Assembly: GCA_036244855.1 (NCBI GenBank)
Contig: BQKZ01001831.1
Location: 1 to 10,607, forward strand
Source of the DNA: Temnopleurus reevesii
Lineage: Eukaryota > Echinodermata > Echinoidea > Temnopleuroida > Temnopleuridae
Direction of reading: 5' to 3'
Length of the DNA: 10,607 nt
Shown here: piece after piece, positions 1 through 6,294 of the stretch
How the letters are laid out: every line of letters begins with the position of its first letter
Numbering within the stretch: the stretch's first letter is position 1
Notes under the pieces: generated by a model
Told to the model about the DNA's origin: nothing
What the model saw: only the letters and a program-made list of their open reading frames with translations
Databases searched by the model: none
Position numbers and translations under genes: made by a program

Positions 1-39
1 ATGCATAAAATTTGCATCTATTAGTAAACCCGCCTATTT

Positions 40-224
40 TTTAACTTCACAATCCATTATTGTAATATTTACGATAATTTTGTTTTACCTTTACCCAGGC
101 CACCGTTTATCAGTGTGACCAAGCAGATGCATTCCTATTAGCTATTTATGTTTTTTTTAATTTGATGTATCGATATTGTTTGGATGAAAAAATGAAATAA
201 AACGAATCTTGAATCGTGAATCTT
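40..224 (+). repeat. Retroposon 3' end, LINE-like, copy 1
   Basis: The block ends in an AT-rich stretch with an AATAAA-type signal at 196-201. That is followed by three 7-base units at 204-224 (GAATCTT, GAATCGT, GAATCTT), the kind of short-unit tail seen at the 3' ends of many non-LTR retrotransposons. Its first ~100 bases recur about 350 bp downstream (390-490). No reverse transcriptase reading frame is visible, so this would be a 5'-truncated copy. The family cannot be named from this alone; the LINE assignment is inference from the tail. Confidence 0.45.
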
Positions 225-389
225 AGGGTTATGTTTGTCAATAATTGTGAAAGTTATAGTTTTGAAAACACAAATGGATTATATACACATAAGTACCCAC
301 ATTACCTCTGGTTAAGGTAGGGCAAATCCTGAGCTCAATCTATTAATCTACACCGGTATTTTGTTCAAGAAATATAATGACAAGGGATT

Positions 390-490
390 TTTAAACTCTA
401 TGATCAATTATTGTAATATTTGTGATGATATTTGACCTTTATCCAGGCCATCGTTTATCAGTGTGATTATCAAACAGATGAATTCCTATT
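390..490 (+). repeat. Second copy of the 40-140 repeat block
   Basis: This matches 40-140 closely: both share ATTATTGTAATATTT, then CCAGGCCA(C/T)CGTTTATCAG, then CAGATG.ATTCCTATT. A 3-base length difference lies between the blocks (offset 348 before it, 351 after). Similarity stops near 490, before the AT-rich tail and 7-base units of copy 1. The copy therefore lacks the 3' end, which is odd for a simple retroposon insertion and suggests deletion or segmental duplication. A short open stretch at 447-500 is flanked by CAG and GTAAAT, but nothing supports it as an exon. Confidence 0.5.
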
Positions 491-1160
491 CTATTCAAAG
501 GTAAATAAAATATGCTTGAAAAAATACAGTGCACGATTTCTGAGTACTCTATGCCAATAACTGAATAGGTCAGATTATGATGTATTTATTCGTCAGATAT
601 GCCCGCGATTTTCGAGTGGATGTGCTGATTAAAATCAAACGAACATCCCTGGTAGCAACACCTGGGGAATCAAACTAAAAGAATAGTCACTTATTTTAGT
701 GGTCACTAGAGCCAACATTATTATGCACAGCGTGGGCAGATATATTATATATTCTATTACTTTGTCATACATTTACATTGATATAGCCAACGCATGCCCA
801 GCAGAATAACGCTGAGTTCGTTCGAATTACGATCGACGGGTTCACATCTTAGTGTTAGCCGCACGTCTCCCCTGTTGGGCATATATTCCAGCTCTGCCCT
901 ACCCCAACCCCAAAAATACTGCGATGAGGGTGTTTGTGTGTATGTACAAACTGACAAAGTGTTCAAATTTTGATAACTATGTATAACAATAAAACATCAA
1001 ATATGTTGTGTTAGGGCGCCGCTACGTATGAAAGAGATGGTATTTGTAACATAATATTACATTTCAAGGAATATCATCAAGACGCACTTTTGTATTGCCC
1101 ACTTGCGTTTATTCCTCAACAATCTATTATAAATCACAGAGTTTCCAAAGTGAATAAGGA
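491..1160. other. Non-coding stretch, no gene seen
   Basis: AT-rich sequence without a convincing exon on either strand. A somewhat GC-richer patch at about 780-925 is open on the minus strand for 69 codons but has no recognisable domain. Because the globin exon 2 begins downstream with a phase-2 acceptor, this stretch is probably part of globin intron 1 or upstream flank. I looked for a helix A-B exon (a conserved Trp followed by a phase-2 donor) and found none I could support. Confidence 0.5.
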
Positions 1161-1222
1161 ATATTAAAACTAATGTGTGATGATCATGCTGATTAAAGAC
1201 AATCTCTCAACTTTGTTACCAG

Positions 1223-1320
1223 GTTATTCCTAGACGAATCCTGCATCAGATTCACAACAGTTTTTCAACAGACCATAGAGATTGTGTTGAACAGACTTGA
1301 ATGCATTAAAGAACAAACAA
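1223..1320 (+). pseudogene. Array unit 1, strongly degenerate globin exon 2 head
   Basis: The acceptor TTTGTTACCAG precedes GTTATTCC exactly as at the intact exon 2. A following CACAACAGTTTTTCAACA resembles the QQFF region but in a shifted frame, so only the first residues (LF.D) read as globin. No distal or proximal His region is present. This is the most diverged unit, and its right edge is approximate. Confidence 0.55.
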
Positions 1321-1365
1321 ATCCAGATATCTCCTCAATATCATTTCTTTGATTTGATACTCATT

Positions 1366-1462
1366 TTGTTACTCCATGACATCGTAACAATTCTTCGACA
1401 AGCTCAATGACATCACAAACTTTAAGGAGCTGACAAAGAATGAAAACATAAATAAATCACCA
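1366..1462 (+). pseudogene. Array unit 2, acceptor lost
   Basis: ACATCGTAACAATTCTTCGACAAGCTCAATGACATCAC matches the intact exon from codon 7 on (in pieces: QFFDKL, DIT.F.EL). The splice acceptor and the first six codons are replaced by TTGTTACTCCATG. A TAA falls at the second Gln of the SQQFF motif. This is the only unit without a clear AG|G junction. Confidence 0.6.
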
Positions 1463-1501
1463 TACCGTATGTTGTCATACTATAAAGGTCTTACTCTTCA
1501 G

Positions 1502-1592
1502 GTTATACCAAGACTACCCTGCCTCACAACAGTTCTTCAACAAACTAAAATAGCAGACTTCAAAGAGCTGGCAACATATATCAAATGATAAA
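1502..1592 (+). pseudogene. Array unit 3, frameshifted
   Basis: It follows the acceptor ACTCTTCAG at 1493-1501. The first 16 codons read as a good globin C-CD segment (LYQDYPASQQFFNKLK). A small deletion inside the KDITD segment then shifts the frame and gives TAG at once. The rest (GACTTCAAAGAGCTGGCA) is still recognisable in another frame. No E7 His region. Confidence 0.7.
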
Positions 1593-1659
1593 TAAACCAA
1601 TATTTACATAGAAATGTTGTCATCCGTCAAAATACTCTGTTTGATATCTTTGTCACCAG

Positions 1660-1771
1660 GTTATTCTAAGAACACCCGACATCGCAACAGTTCTTCGAGA
1701 AACTCAAATACATCACAGACTTCAAGGAGCTGGCAAAGAGTCAAAAGATAAATGAATCCAGATCTACCTGA
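1660..1771 (+). pseudogene. Array unit 4, early nonsense codon
   Basis: It follows the acceptor TTTGTCACCAG. The third codon is TAA where the intact exon has CAA (Gln). After this single change the frame stays globin-like (SQQFFEKLKYITDFKELAKS) and open until TGA at 1769-1771. Homology to exon 2 ends near codon 33. Confidence 0.75.
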
Positions 1772-1816
1772 TGTTGTCATCCCTCAAAACACACTGTTTT
1801 ATATCTTTGCTACCAG

Positions 1817-1901
1817 GTTATTCCAAGACTACCCGACATTGCAACAATTTTTAAACAAACTAAACAACATCGTAGACTTTGAGAAGCTGGCAAGGAATTG
1901 A
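1817..1901 (+). pseudogene. Array unit 5, open in frame to helix D/E then stop
   Basis: It follows the acceptor TTTGCTACCAG. It encodes LFQDYPTLQQFLNKLNNI and then VDFEKLARN before TGA at 1899-1901. The CD1 position is Leu rather than Phe, so heme packing would be weakened even if it were expressed. There is no splice donor in frame before the stop. Confidence 0.75.
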
Positions 1902-1967
1902 ATGATAAATAAGTCCTAATTGTCATACTGTTGTCAAACTAACTCCGCTTGACTTGTTCTTCACTAG

Positions 1968-2159
1968 GTTATTCCAAGATTACCGGACATCGCAACAGTT
2001 CTTTGACAAGCTGAAAGACATCACAGACTTTCAGGAGCTGGCCAGGAGCAAGAAGATGAAGGCTCACGCGACCCGAGTAATGGCTGCCTTATCATCCATG
2101 GTAGAGAACATGGACCAACCCGACATCTTTGATGAACCGTTTGATTTCTTACTCTTCAG
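1968..2159 (+). pseudogene. Array unit 6, long near-identical partial duplicate of globin exon 2
   Basis: Bases 1968-2137 match 2445-2614 of the intact exon with five substitutions in 170 positions. The unit runs past the short units to include helix E with the distal His (MKAHATRVM). Relative to the intact exon it has Glu5 to Asp, Pro6 to Arg (loss of the C2 proline) and Glu22 to Gln. After codon 56 the match breaks off abruptly into intron-like TTTGATTTCTTACTCTTCAG, which serves as the acceptor of unit 7. The proximal F8 His and the exon 3' end with its donor are missing, so it cannot give a complete globin. Reading continues in frame into unit 7 until TGA at 2248-2250. The acceptor TTCTTCACTAG is intact. 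Confidence 0.8.
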
Positions 2160-2250
2160 GTTATCCCATTTCTTCGGCGAGCTTAAAGACATCATAGACT
2201 TCGAGGAGCTGGCAGAGAAACAAAGGATTAACAAATTATTATTTACATGA
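2160..2250 (+). pseudogene. Array unit 7, in-frame deletion
   Basis: It follows the acceptor TTACTCTTCAG. It is seven codons shorter than the intact exon in the Q.YPTSQQ region, reading LSHFFGELKDIIDFEELAEK, and stays open to TGA at 2248-2250. The frame is the same as unit 6, so a transcript retaining both would read through. No donor follows. Confidence 0.7.
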
Positions 2251-2290
2251 TGTTGTCATCCCTAAAAATATTTGATCTGTTACTCTTCAG

Positions 2291-2414
2291 ACTATTCCAA
2301 GACTACCCGACATCGCAACAGTTCTTCGATAAGCTGAAAGACATCACAGACTTTGAGTGGCTGGCAAAAAAAAAATCAAAAGATCATTACTCGAATGATG
2401 TTGACATTCCCTAA
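2291..2414 (+). pseudogene. Array unit 8, open globin-like head with A-run
   Basis: It follows the acceptor TTACTCTTCAG. The first exon base is A instead of G; the split Arg codon would still be Arg if AG precedes it. It encodes LFQDYPTSQQFFDKLKDITD then FEWLAKKK, with an A10 run at 2366-2375, and stops at TAA 2412-2414. Apart from one Trp replacement its first 24 codons match the intact exon almost perfectly, so it is young or conserved. Confidence 0.75.
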
Positions 2415-2444
2415 AAAGTACTCTTTTTACATCTTTGTTACCAG

Positions 2445-2673
2445 GTTATTCCAAGAATACCCGACATCGCAACAGTTCTTTGACAAGCTGAAAGACATCA
2501 CAGACTTTGAGGAGCTGGCCAGGAGCAAAAAGATGAAGGCTCACGCGACCCGAGTAATGGCTGCCTTATCATCCATGGTAGAGAACATGGACCAACCCGA
2601 CATCCTTGATGAACTTATCCGCAACACCATGATCACACATTACAAGCTGAGAATCCCGTATCATTACACAGAA
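2445..2673 (+). CDS. Globin, central exon (exon 2, helices C to early G)
   Basis: This exon encodes most of the heme pocket of a globin, which binds heme iron for O2 or related ligand chemistry. It starts after TTTGTTACCAG with one base completing a split codon (phase 2, Arg likely) and ends before GTAAGT in phase 0. These are the conserved B12.2 and G7.0 globin intron positions. The 76 full codons include Pro6 (C2), Phe12 (CD1), His33 in MKAHATRVM (E7) and His65 in THYKLRIP (F8). CD1 to E7 spacing (21) equals myoglobin. E7 to F8 is 32, as in neuroglobin and three more than myoglobin. The segment from F8 to the FG proline is one residue shorter than in myoglobin. It joins in phase to 4494-4652; the two exons give about 128 residues and a missing first exon of ~30 would complete a usual globin. 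The subfamily (neuroglobin-, cytoglobin- or lineage-specific) is undecided. ORF tools extend this frame upstream through 2353, but that part is intronic. Confidence 0.9.
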
Positions 2674-2693
2674 GTAAGTAAATGCTAGGCATA

Positions 2694-3315
2694 TACCCTC
2701 CCATGCCATAAGTATTGCAACATAGACCCACTCTTAATTCCTTCAGGACACACGGATAGATCAATATCCTGCACTGGCCATATGAAGACAAATGTTATAA
2801 AATATCTCAGGATTAGTTTCTGTACTCAAGAACGATAACTTTTTGGAATTATGTTGCTCGTTCTCAAAACCTAATGGCCAATACACGATGTGCCATCAAA
2901 TTATAACAAACACATGCACTGAAGGAACTGAGAGTGACGTCTTCAACTAACGTTGGCTATTTTATTTTGCATTATATGGGGTATAGATTTTGATACTTTT
3001 TGTTAGCAGAAGTATTCAGAAAGTCATGGAATATGTTCAATTTAAAGAAAGTGAAAACAATTTTGCGAGAAGCCGTTAGTCGAGACATTGCAATTTTCTT
3101 CCTTTTTCGTCTTTAGTATTTGGTACCTAGGGCATAACTGAATTAAGAATGGTTTACCTTACATAATTCATGAACCGTGTATGACACTTTAATTTCAACC
3201 ATAGATATTTGTGCGTTTTTCACATTTAAGGAAAAATAAGAAGAATACGACAGGTGAATTAATGGAAAACGAACTTAATTTTGCTATGTTACAATAATTG
3301 TGGCATGGGAGGGTA
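2694..3315. mobile_element. Non-autonomous terminal-inverted-repeat element A
   Basis: Perfect 15-base inverted ends TACCCTCCCATGCCA occur at 2694-2708 and, reverse-complemented, at 3301-3315. A weaker match continues ~12 bases inward (TATTG.AAC). TA lies directly outside each end (2692-2693 and 3316-3317), compatible with a TA target duplication as made by Tc1/mariner-type elements. The 622 bp between hold no transposase frame, so this would be a MITE moved in trans. It lies 20 bases after the globin splice donor. Family assignment is tentative. Confidence 0.7.
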
Positions 3316-3325
3316 TACCTCAATA

Positions 3326-3550
3326 CTGTGAGCAGAAGGGACGAACGCCTGGGACAAAGTTAAAACCTCCATTGAAGCATCCACAATAGATGAACACCAA
3401 AAAAAATCCATTCTCATTTCCAGCTCATTCTGTGGAAAAATATGGAACAAGAGTGGCCACGAGGACTTTATTTTGTGGTCACGAAGCTATTGTGAAGGCC
3501 TGAATGAAGTTGTTTATTTTGTCCCAGTCCTTAGTCCCTTCTGCTCACAG
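3326..3550. mobile_element. MITE family B, intact copy
   Basis: The inverted ends are 3326-3355 and 3521-3550. They begin with 17 identical bases (CTGTGAGCAGAAGGGAC) and, after a short mismatched stretch, share TGGGAC. CAATA occurs immediately left of the element (3321-3325) and two bases right of it (3553-3557), a possible target duplication. The 225 bp element has no ORF. A second copy of the family follows at once. Confidence 0.75.
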
Positions 3551-3671
3551 TGCAATATGTAATCAGAAGAGGCAAAAGTCTGGGACAACGTGAGCAACTG
3601 CTATTTAAGCATTCACAATAGCTTGATGCATATAAAAAGAAATTCCCTTCTATCTTGTTATGCGGAGTATT

Positions 3672-4070
3672 AGGGAGGTTACGCTCGACAACGGATCGAG
3701 CGGCTCAACGACGGGAGATTTCGTCTCAAAAGATTCCTGCGTTCTTGCTAACCCGTACTTATTCCCTCCGTTGCTCTTAACTTCTTAACTCGCTCAACGG
3801 CAGTATGCAAATTGAGTGTGACGTCAGGAATCGAGCTGTCGAGGAATCCATGATTACGTGATTTGCATAAATAGGCACGTGATACGCTTGGCCGCATCTG
3901 ATTGGCTACGTTCCTGCATCTAAGACGGACGTAGGATTGATCAAAAACCGTTGTAGAATTCTTCTCTTCGCCGCTGTTGTCACTGGCAACCAGCGTAGCC
4001 GACTTAAACGGGTCGAAAATGGTATTGATCAGCGATTTTGCCGTTCGTGATGACGGTGCGTAACCTCGCT
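3672..4070. mobile_element. Element C nested inside the second family B copy
   Basis: The ends are near-identical inverted repeats: AGGGAGGTTACGC at 3672-3684 and the reverse complement of AGCGAGGTTACGC at 4058-4070. TATT stands near both edges (3668-3671 or so and 4070-4073), so a short target duplication is possible but its length is unclear. The interior is GC-richer than its surroundings, has no long ORF, and contains CCGTTG at 3768-3773 facing CAACGG at 3795-3800. Position inside a split MITE makes it the youngest insertion in this intron. Confidence 0.55.
3805..3907. promoter_or_regulatory. Cluster of promoter-type motifs inside element C
   Basis: Within about 100 bases lie an octamer ATGCAAAT (3805-3812), a palindromic CRE TGACGTCA (3819-3826), a second octamer in the opposite orientation ATTTGCAT (3861-3868) overlapping a TATA-like ATAAATA (3867-3873), an E-box CACGTG (3876-3881) and a CCAAT box in reverse, ATTGGCT (3901-3907). 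These are known sites for POU, CREB/ATF, bHLH and NF-Y factors. The density is directly visible; activity is inference. The same sites may simply reflect the ancestral promoter of a transposon. Confidence 0.4.
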
Positions 4071-4493
4071 ATTGTTGGACTGATGTAACGCGTTGTCGAT
4101 AATGAACATGGAAGCTAATTTCCTTTGTATTCATAAAGTTTTTGTGAAGCCCTAAATGGAGCTGTTCATTTTGTCCCAGTCCTTTGTCCCTTGTCAGCTT
4201 GTGCTCACGCTGAATGCCAAAACTAAAGCTTAAATGAAGAAGGCAAAGCAAATAAGATCAGAATAAACAGTTTATGCTTTATTTCCCGTTATGATCAATT
4301 TTATGAAATATGTTACAACAATAGTGCGAAGTAATTCAATATTCAATATGTTGAATGGATATTGACAACTATAGGAAAGGGTCGGAATAAAATTTCTTGC
4401 ATAAAATATATTGCATGATTACCAACTGGCAACATCTCTATCAATACATTATAATTTCTTTTAACGTTTTCATTTTATCCACCCTCATTGCAG

Positions 4494-4652
4494 GACCTAG
4501 GTGGAGTAATTCTCTCGGTTCTGGCTGAGCAATTAGGAGACACCAAGTTCAACCCCAAGACGAAGGAATCTTGGGGCATCTTCTGGGGATTCCTCTGTAG
4601 GATAATGCAAGACGAAATGGAGGAACTCGAGCCCTCAAGAGATGACGAATAA
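4494..4652 (+). CDS. Globin, last coding exon (helices G and H, stop)
   Basis: The exon follows a strong pyrimidine tract and TTGCAG and opens in phase 0, as expected for the G7.0 globin intron. Its 52 codons begin DLGGVILSVLAEQLGD (helix G) and continue with F.P....SWGIFWGFL (helix H, with the usual Trp after the GH corner). They end in an acidic tail, DEMEELEPSRDDE, before TAA at 4650-4652. Helix H forms the heme-pocket floor and the globin fold's C-terminal packing. The short extension beyond helix H is hydrophilic with no lipidation or targeting motif at the very end, so a cytosolic protein is likely. Spliced to 2445-2673 it completes the globin fold except for helices A-B. No AATAAA occurs within 800 bases after the stop, so the polyadenylation site is unclear. 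Confidence 0.9.
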   Translation, partial: DLGGVILSVLAEQLGDTKFNPKTKESWGIFWGFLCRIMQDEMEELEPSRDDE

Positions 4653-5001
4653 TCAGAATCACAAACAAATACGAACATTACCAACATATAGATGTATGGA
4701 TCTGTACATAACTTCAAAATCATCTTTTTCATGTTATATATACTGAGAGTATATAGGATCGTTTTTACAATACGAAGTGGTTTGTATGATAATTTACATA
4801 TACGGCTGTATATCAAATGTGTTTTATCGTATCATATTGGATCATTTCTGTACGGAGATATTATTACGTGTAGAGTTGTATTTTTATGCGATTAAGCTCA
4901 AGAAAATCAGGATTTTAGAAAAAGATATTAGCCAAGGATATAGTAGCAGGGCCGTAGCATAAAACATATGATTACATATTCCGTTACAATGTATTTGAAG
5001 C
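4653..5001. other. Probable globin 3' UTR and AT-rich flank
   Basis: Sequence after the globin stop is AT-rich, with short ORFs in several frames that have no domain or coding-like composition. No canonical AATAAA is seen here; the nearest candidates are ATTAAA at 5272-5277 and AATAAA at 5515-5520. The transcript end cannot be placed with confidence. Confidence 0.4.
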
Positions 5002-5053
5002 ATAGAGGTATATACCTCTATAAGTTGGCTACATTTGACGTGTATAGCCAACT
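5002..5053. repeat. Perfect 20 bp palindrome with adjoining 10 bp stem
   Basis: ATAGAGGTATATACCTCTAT at 5002-5021 equals its own reverse complement. It is followed directly by AAGTTGGCTA (5022-5031) and its exact complement TAGCCAACTT (5044-5053) with a 12-base loop. The two structures abut. Similar blocks (ATAGAGG, TAGCC/GGCTA, CCTCTAT) form a nested hairpin at 9395-9445, suggesting a shared repeat family. Confidence 0.8.
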
Positions 5054-5339
5054 TCAATGCCGACTTAAACCTTTGAGTTTTAGCCTGCGTCGGCCAAGCG
5101 CCAAAAGCGCTCTCCAAGCGCATAGTATACGCTGCTCAGACGGTGGACTGACGTTCGGTTCGCGCTTATATACAATCCCTACACACATAAATACATAATA
5201 CATTCGCAAGCGCAAGACCAACGAATTCAGCGTTAGACAAAATGTTTAAAAGACAAGATCGCTTGAAGAATATTAAAATGGCCCGTGCGATCACGATATT
5301 AGTGGGTTTTCGAAATTGGTGAACGGGCGCTTGTGGAAG
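5054..5339. other. Non-coding, GC-richer patch without a gene
   Basis: Bases 5080-5165 are richer in GC, with repeated AAGCGC/GCGC blocks, but show no long frame or RNA gene I can recognise. A small inverted pair GCCCGT (5281-5286) and ACGGGC (5322-5327) lies before the 5340 foldback. ATTAAA at 5272-5277 is a weak polyadenylation candidate. Confidence 0.35.
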
Positions 5340-5439
5340 GTAGAAAACGAGTGCGCGTCTGATGTGCGCATTAAATGAAAAGTTCGCAACTAATGTGTGT
5401 ATCTGTCATTACGCACATCAGATACACACTCGCTTCTAC
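5340..5439. repeat. Foldback (imperfect inverted repeat) I
   Basis: The left arm 5340-5378 and right arm 5406-5439 pair as GTAGAA, CGAGTG, TCTGATGTGCG and ATGA, with scattered mismatches. The ~28-base loop lies between. A looser match (GCTTG) extends outward on both sides. The structure is that of a small MITE or foldback element; no target duplication is evident. Confidence 0.65.
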
Positions 5440-5605
5440 TCTCCGGATTCAAGCCTCCGTCCATCAATTAAAAAAAAAACACTTCTGTTTAACTAGCGCA
5501 TTGCAAGAGACGTCAATAAACTCATGAAACTTATATGGTCATCTTATTAAATCATGACTATATGTTCGAGGAATATGTTACGATAAGTAACTTGATTATT
5601 ACGCC

Positions 5606-5627
5606 TTTTTTTTGGGGGGGGGGGGGG
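5606..5627. repeat. T8-G14 homopolymer tract
   Basis: Eight T residues (5606-5613) run straight into fourteen G residues (5614-5627). G14 can form quadruplexes and is prone to slippage, so its length may vary or be miscalled. A C14 tract of the same length lies at 9461-9474. A 88-codon frame passing through it is a composition artefact. Confidence 0.9.
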
Positions 5628-6294
5628 TTCTCCCCACCATCCCTGCCTCACGTTGGATGCACGCACCCATATCCGTCTCTGATCAGTGACTACTCTTCCG
5701 TCACATCCACATGTCGGTCATCCGTCACCTGCATAGCGTACCTCGTCGGCCGAAGACCCCATGACCTAATTGATATAGAGTGGTTGCTTGAAGATAAATG
5801 ATTTCTTTAAAAAAATGTTATGACGTGGGAACATTTATGGTCAGCCATGGTTGTCATAATTCGTCAATTAGATAGATGTTGCGCAGCTTGCTCGATAAGT
5901 ATCTGAATTGCCACAATACGTATCCCGATTTTTTTGGGGCAAGCGAAACCTACATCGTGCGTGCTCGTAATATTTTGTCCCAAAACACACAGGAATTGTT
6001 GAGATACTGATAGTTTCATTTGTAACACGTTTCACACTAACAAATTAGAACAGTGATGTTCATTTTGAGGAACACCTATCGTTTGATCGTTTGTAACGAG
6101 TTTGTAAAGAAGTTCACGATTTGTCAGTCGGATTACGTATCGTGTCACTAGACAGTTTTCATAATATAGTTAAATTTATACAGACGTCCTTGTAAAAAGG
6201 AACGGTGGCAAATATTTGTTCATCTTGGAACAACAAGTCATTGCTTAAAGTACAGGACAGGTGGTTGTTGCTAGGTTGGACAGGATACGGAGAT
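5628..6294. other. Non-coding stretch, nothing recognised
   Basis: The first 140 bases are C-rich and moderately GC-rich; the rest is AT-rich. No exon, RNA gene or clear repeat boundary was found on either strand. Confidence 0.35.

Larger units (their letters stand above)
1160..2444 (+). repeat. Tandem array of globin intron 1/exon 2 junction units
   Basis: Eight degenerate units precede the intact exon 2. Their junction points are near 1223, 1370, 1502, 1660, 1817, 1968, 2160 and 2291, with the intact copy at 2445. Spacing is about 131-192 bp. Each unit has an intronic part (a TTGTCATCCCT-like block, a T-rich run, then ACCAG or TTCAG) followed by a copy of the start of exon 2 encoding variants of LFQDYPTSQQFFDKL and DITDFEEL. 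In short units the homology to exon 2 fades at about codon 33, just into helix E, and intron-like sequence resumes. The array looks like repeated duplication across the intron 1/exon 2 boundary. Confidence 0.85.
3558..4210. mobile_element. MITE family B, second copy, split by an insertion
   Basis: The left half (3558-3671) parallels 3326-3400: CAGAAG, CTGGGACAA, then AAGCATTCACAATAG against AAGCATCCACAATAG. The right half (about 4095-4210) parallels 3485-3550: TTGTGAAG, then TTTGTCCCAGTCC, then a TTGTCCCTT block and GCTCAC. The halves are separated by ~400 bases of unlike, GC-richer DNA (3672-4070). This copy is older or more diverged than the one at 3326, and the two lie in the same orientation seven bases apart. 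Confidence 0.65.
2674..4493 (+). other. Globin intron 2 (G7.0 position), filled with transposable elements
   Basis: The donor GTAAGTAAAT directly follows exon 2. The acceptor ends in a pyrimidine-rich run at about 4456-4490 and CAG at 4491-4493. Of 1820 bases, about 1500 are accounted for by three kinds of inverted-repeat element (2694-3315, 3326-3550, and 3558-4210 with an insertion). The last ~280 bases are plain AT-rich intron. Confidence 0.85.

Noticed and set aside
447..500. Possible 54-base mini-exon between CAG and GTAAAT
   Set aside because: It lies inside the duplicated repeat block; the other copy lacks the donor and has no matching gene context.
757..966. 69-codon minus-strand frame
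   Set aside because: No domain, no splice or start support, and it ends in low-complexity flank; treated as chance or repeat-derived.
1954..2250. A 98-codon continuous globin-like ORF
   Set aside because: Its apparent start is a TTG upstream of the splice acceptor; the frame is array unit 6 read into unit 7 and lacks the proximal His and a donor, so it is not a gene by itself.
1160..2445. CRISPR or bacterial-type repeat array
   Set aside because: Units are 130-190 bp, made of globin exon and intron sequence, without short identical repeats or unique spacers.
4069..4251. 60-codon minus-strand frame
   Set aside because: It covers the right end of a MITE copy and continues into intron sequence; no protein similarity.
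4475..4816. 113-codon minus-strand frame
   Set aside because: It is the antisense shadow of globin exon 3 plus AT-rich 3' flank.
5535..5801. 88-codon plus-strand frame
   Set aside because: It runs through the T8-G14 tract (poly-Gly) and has no recognisable domain.
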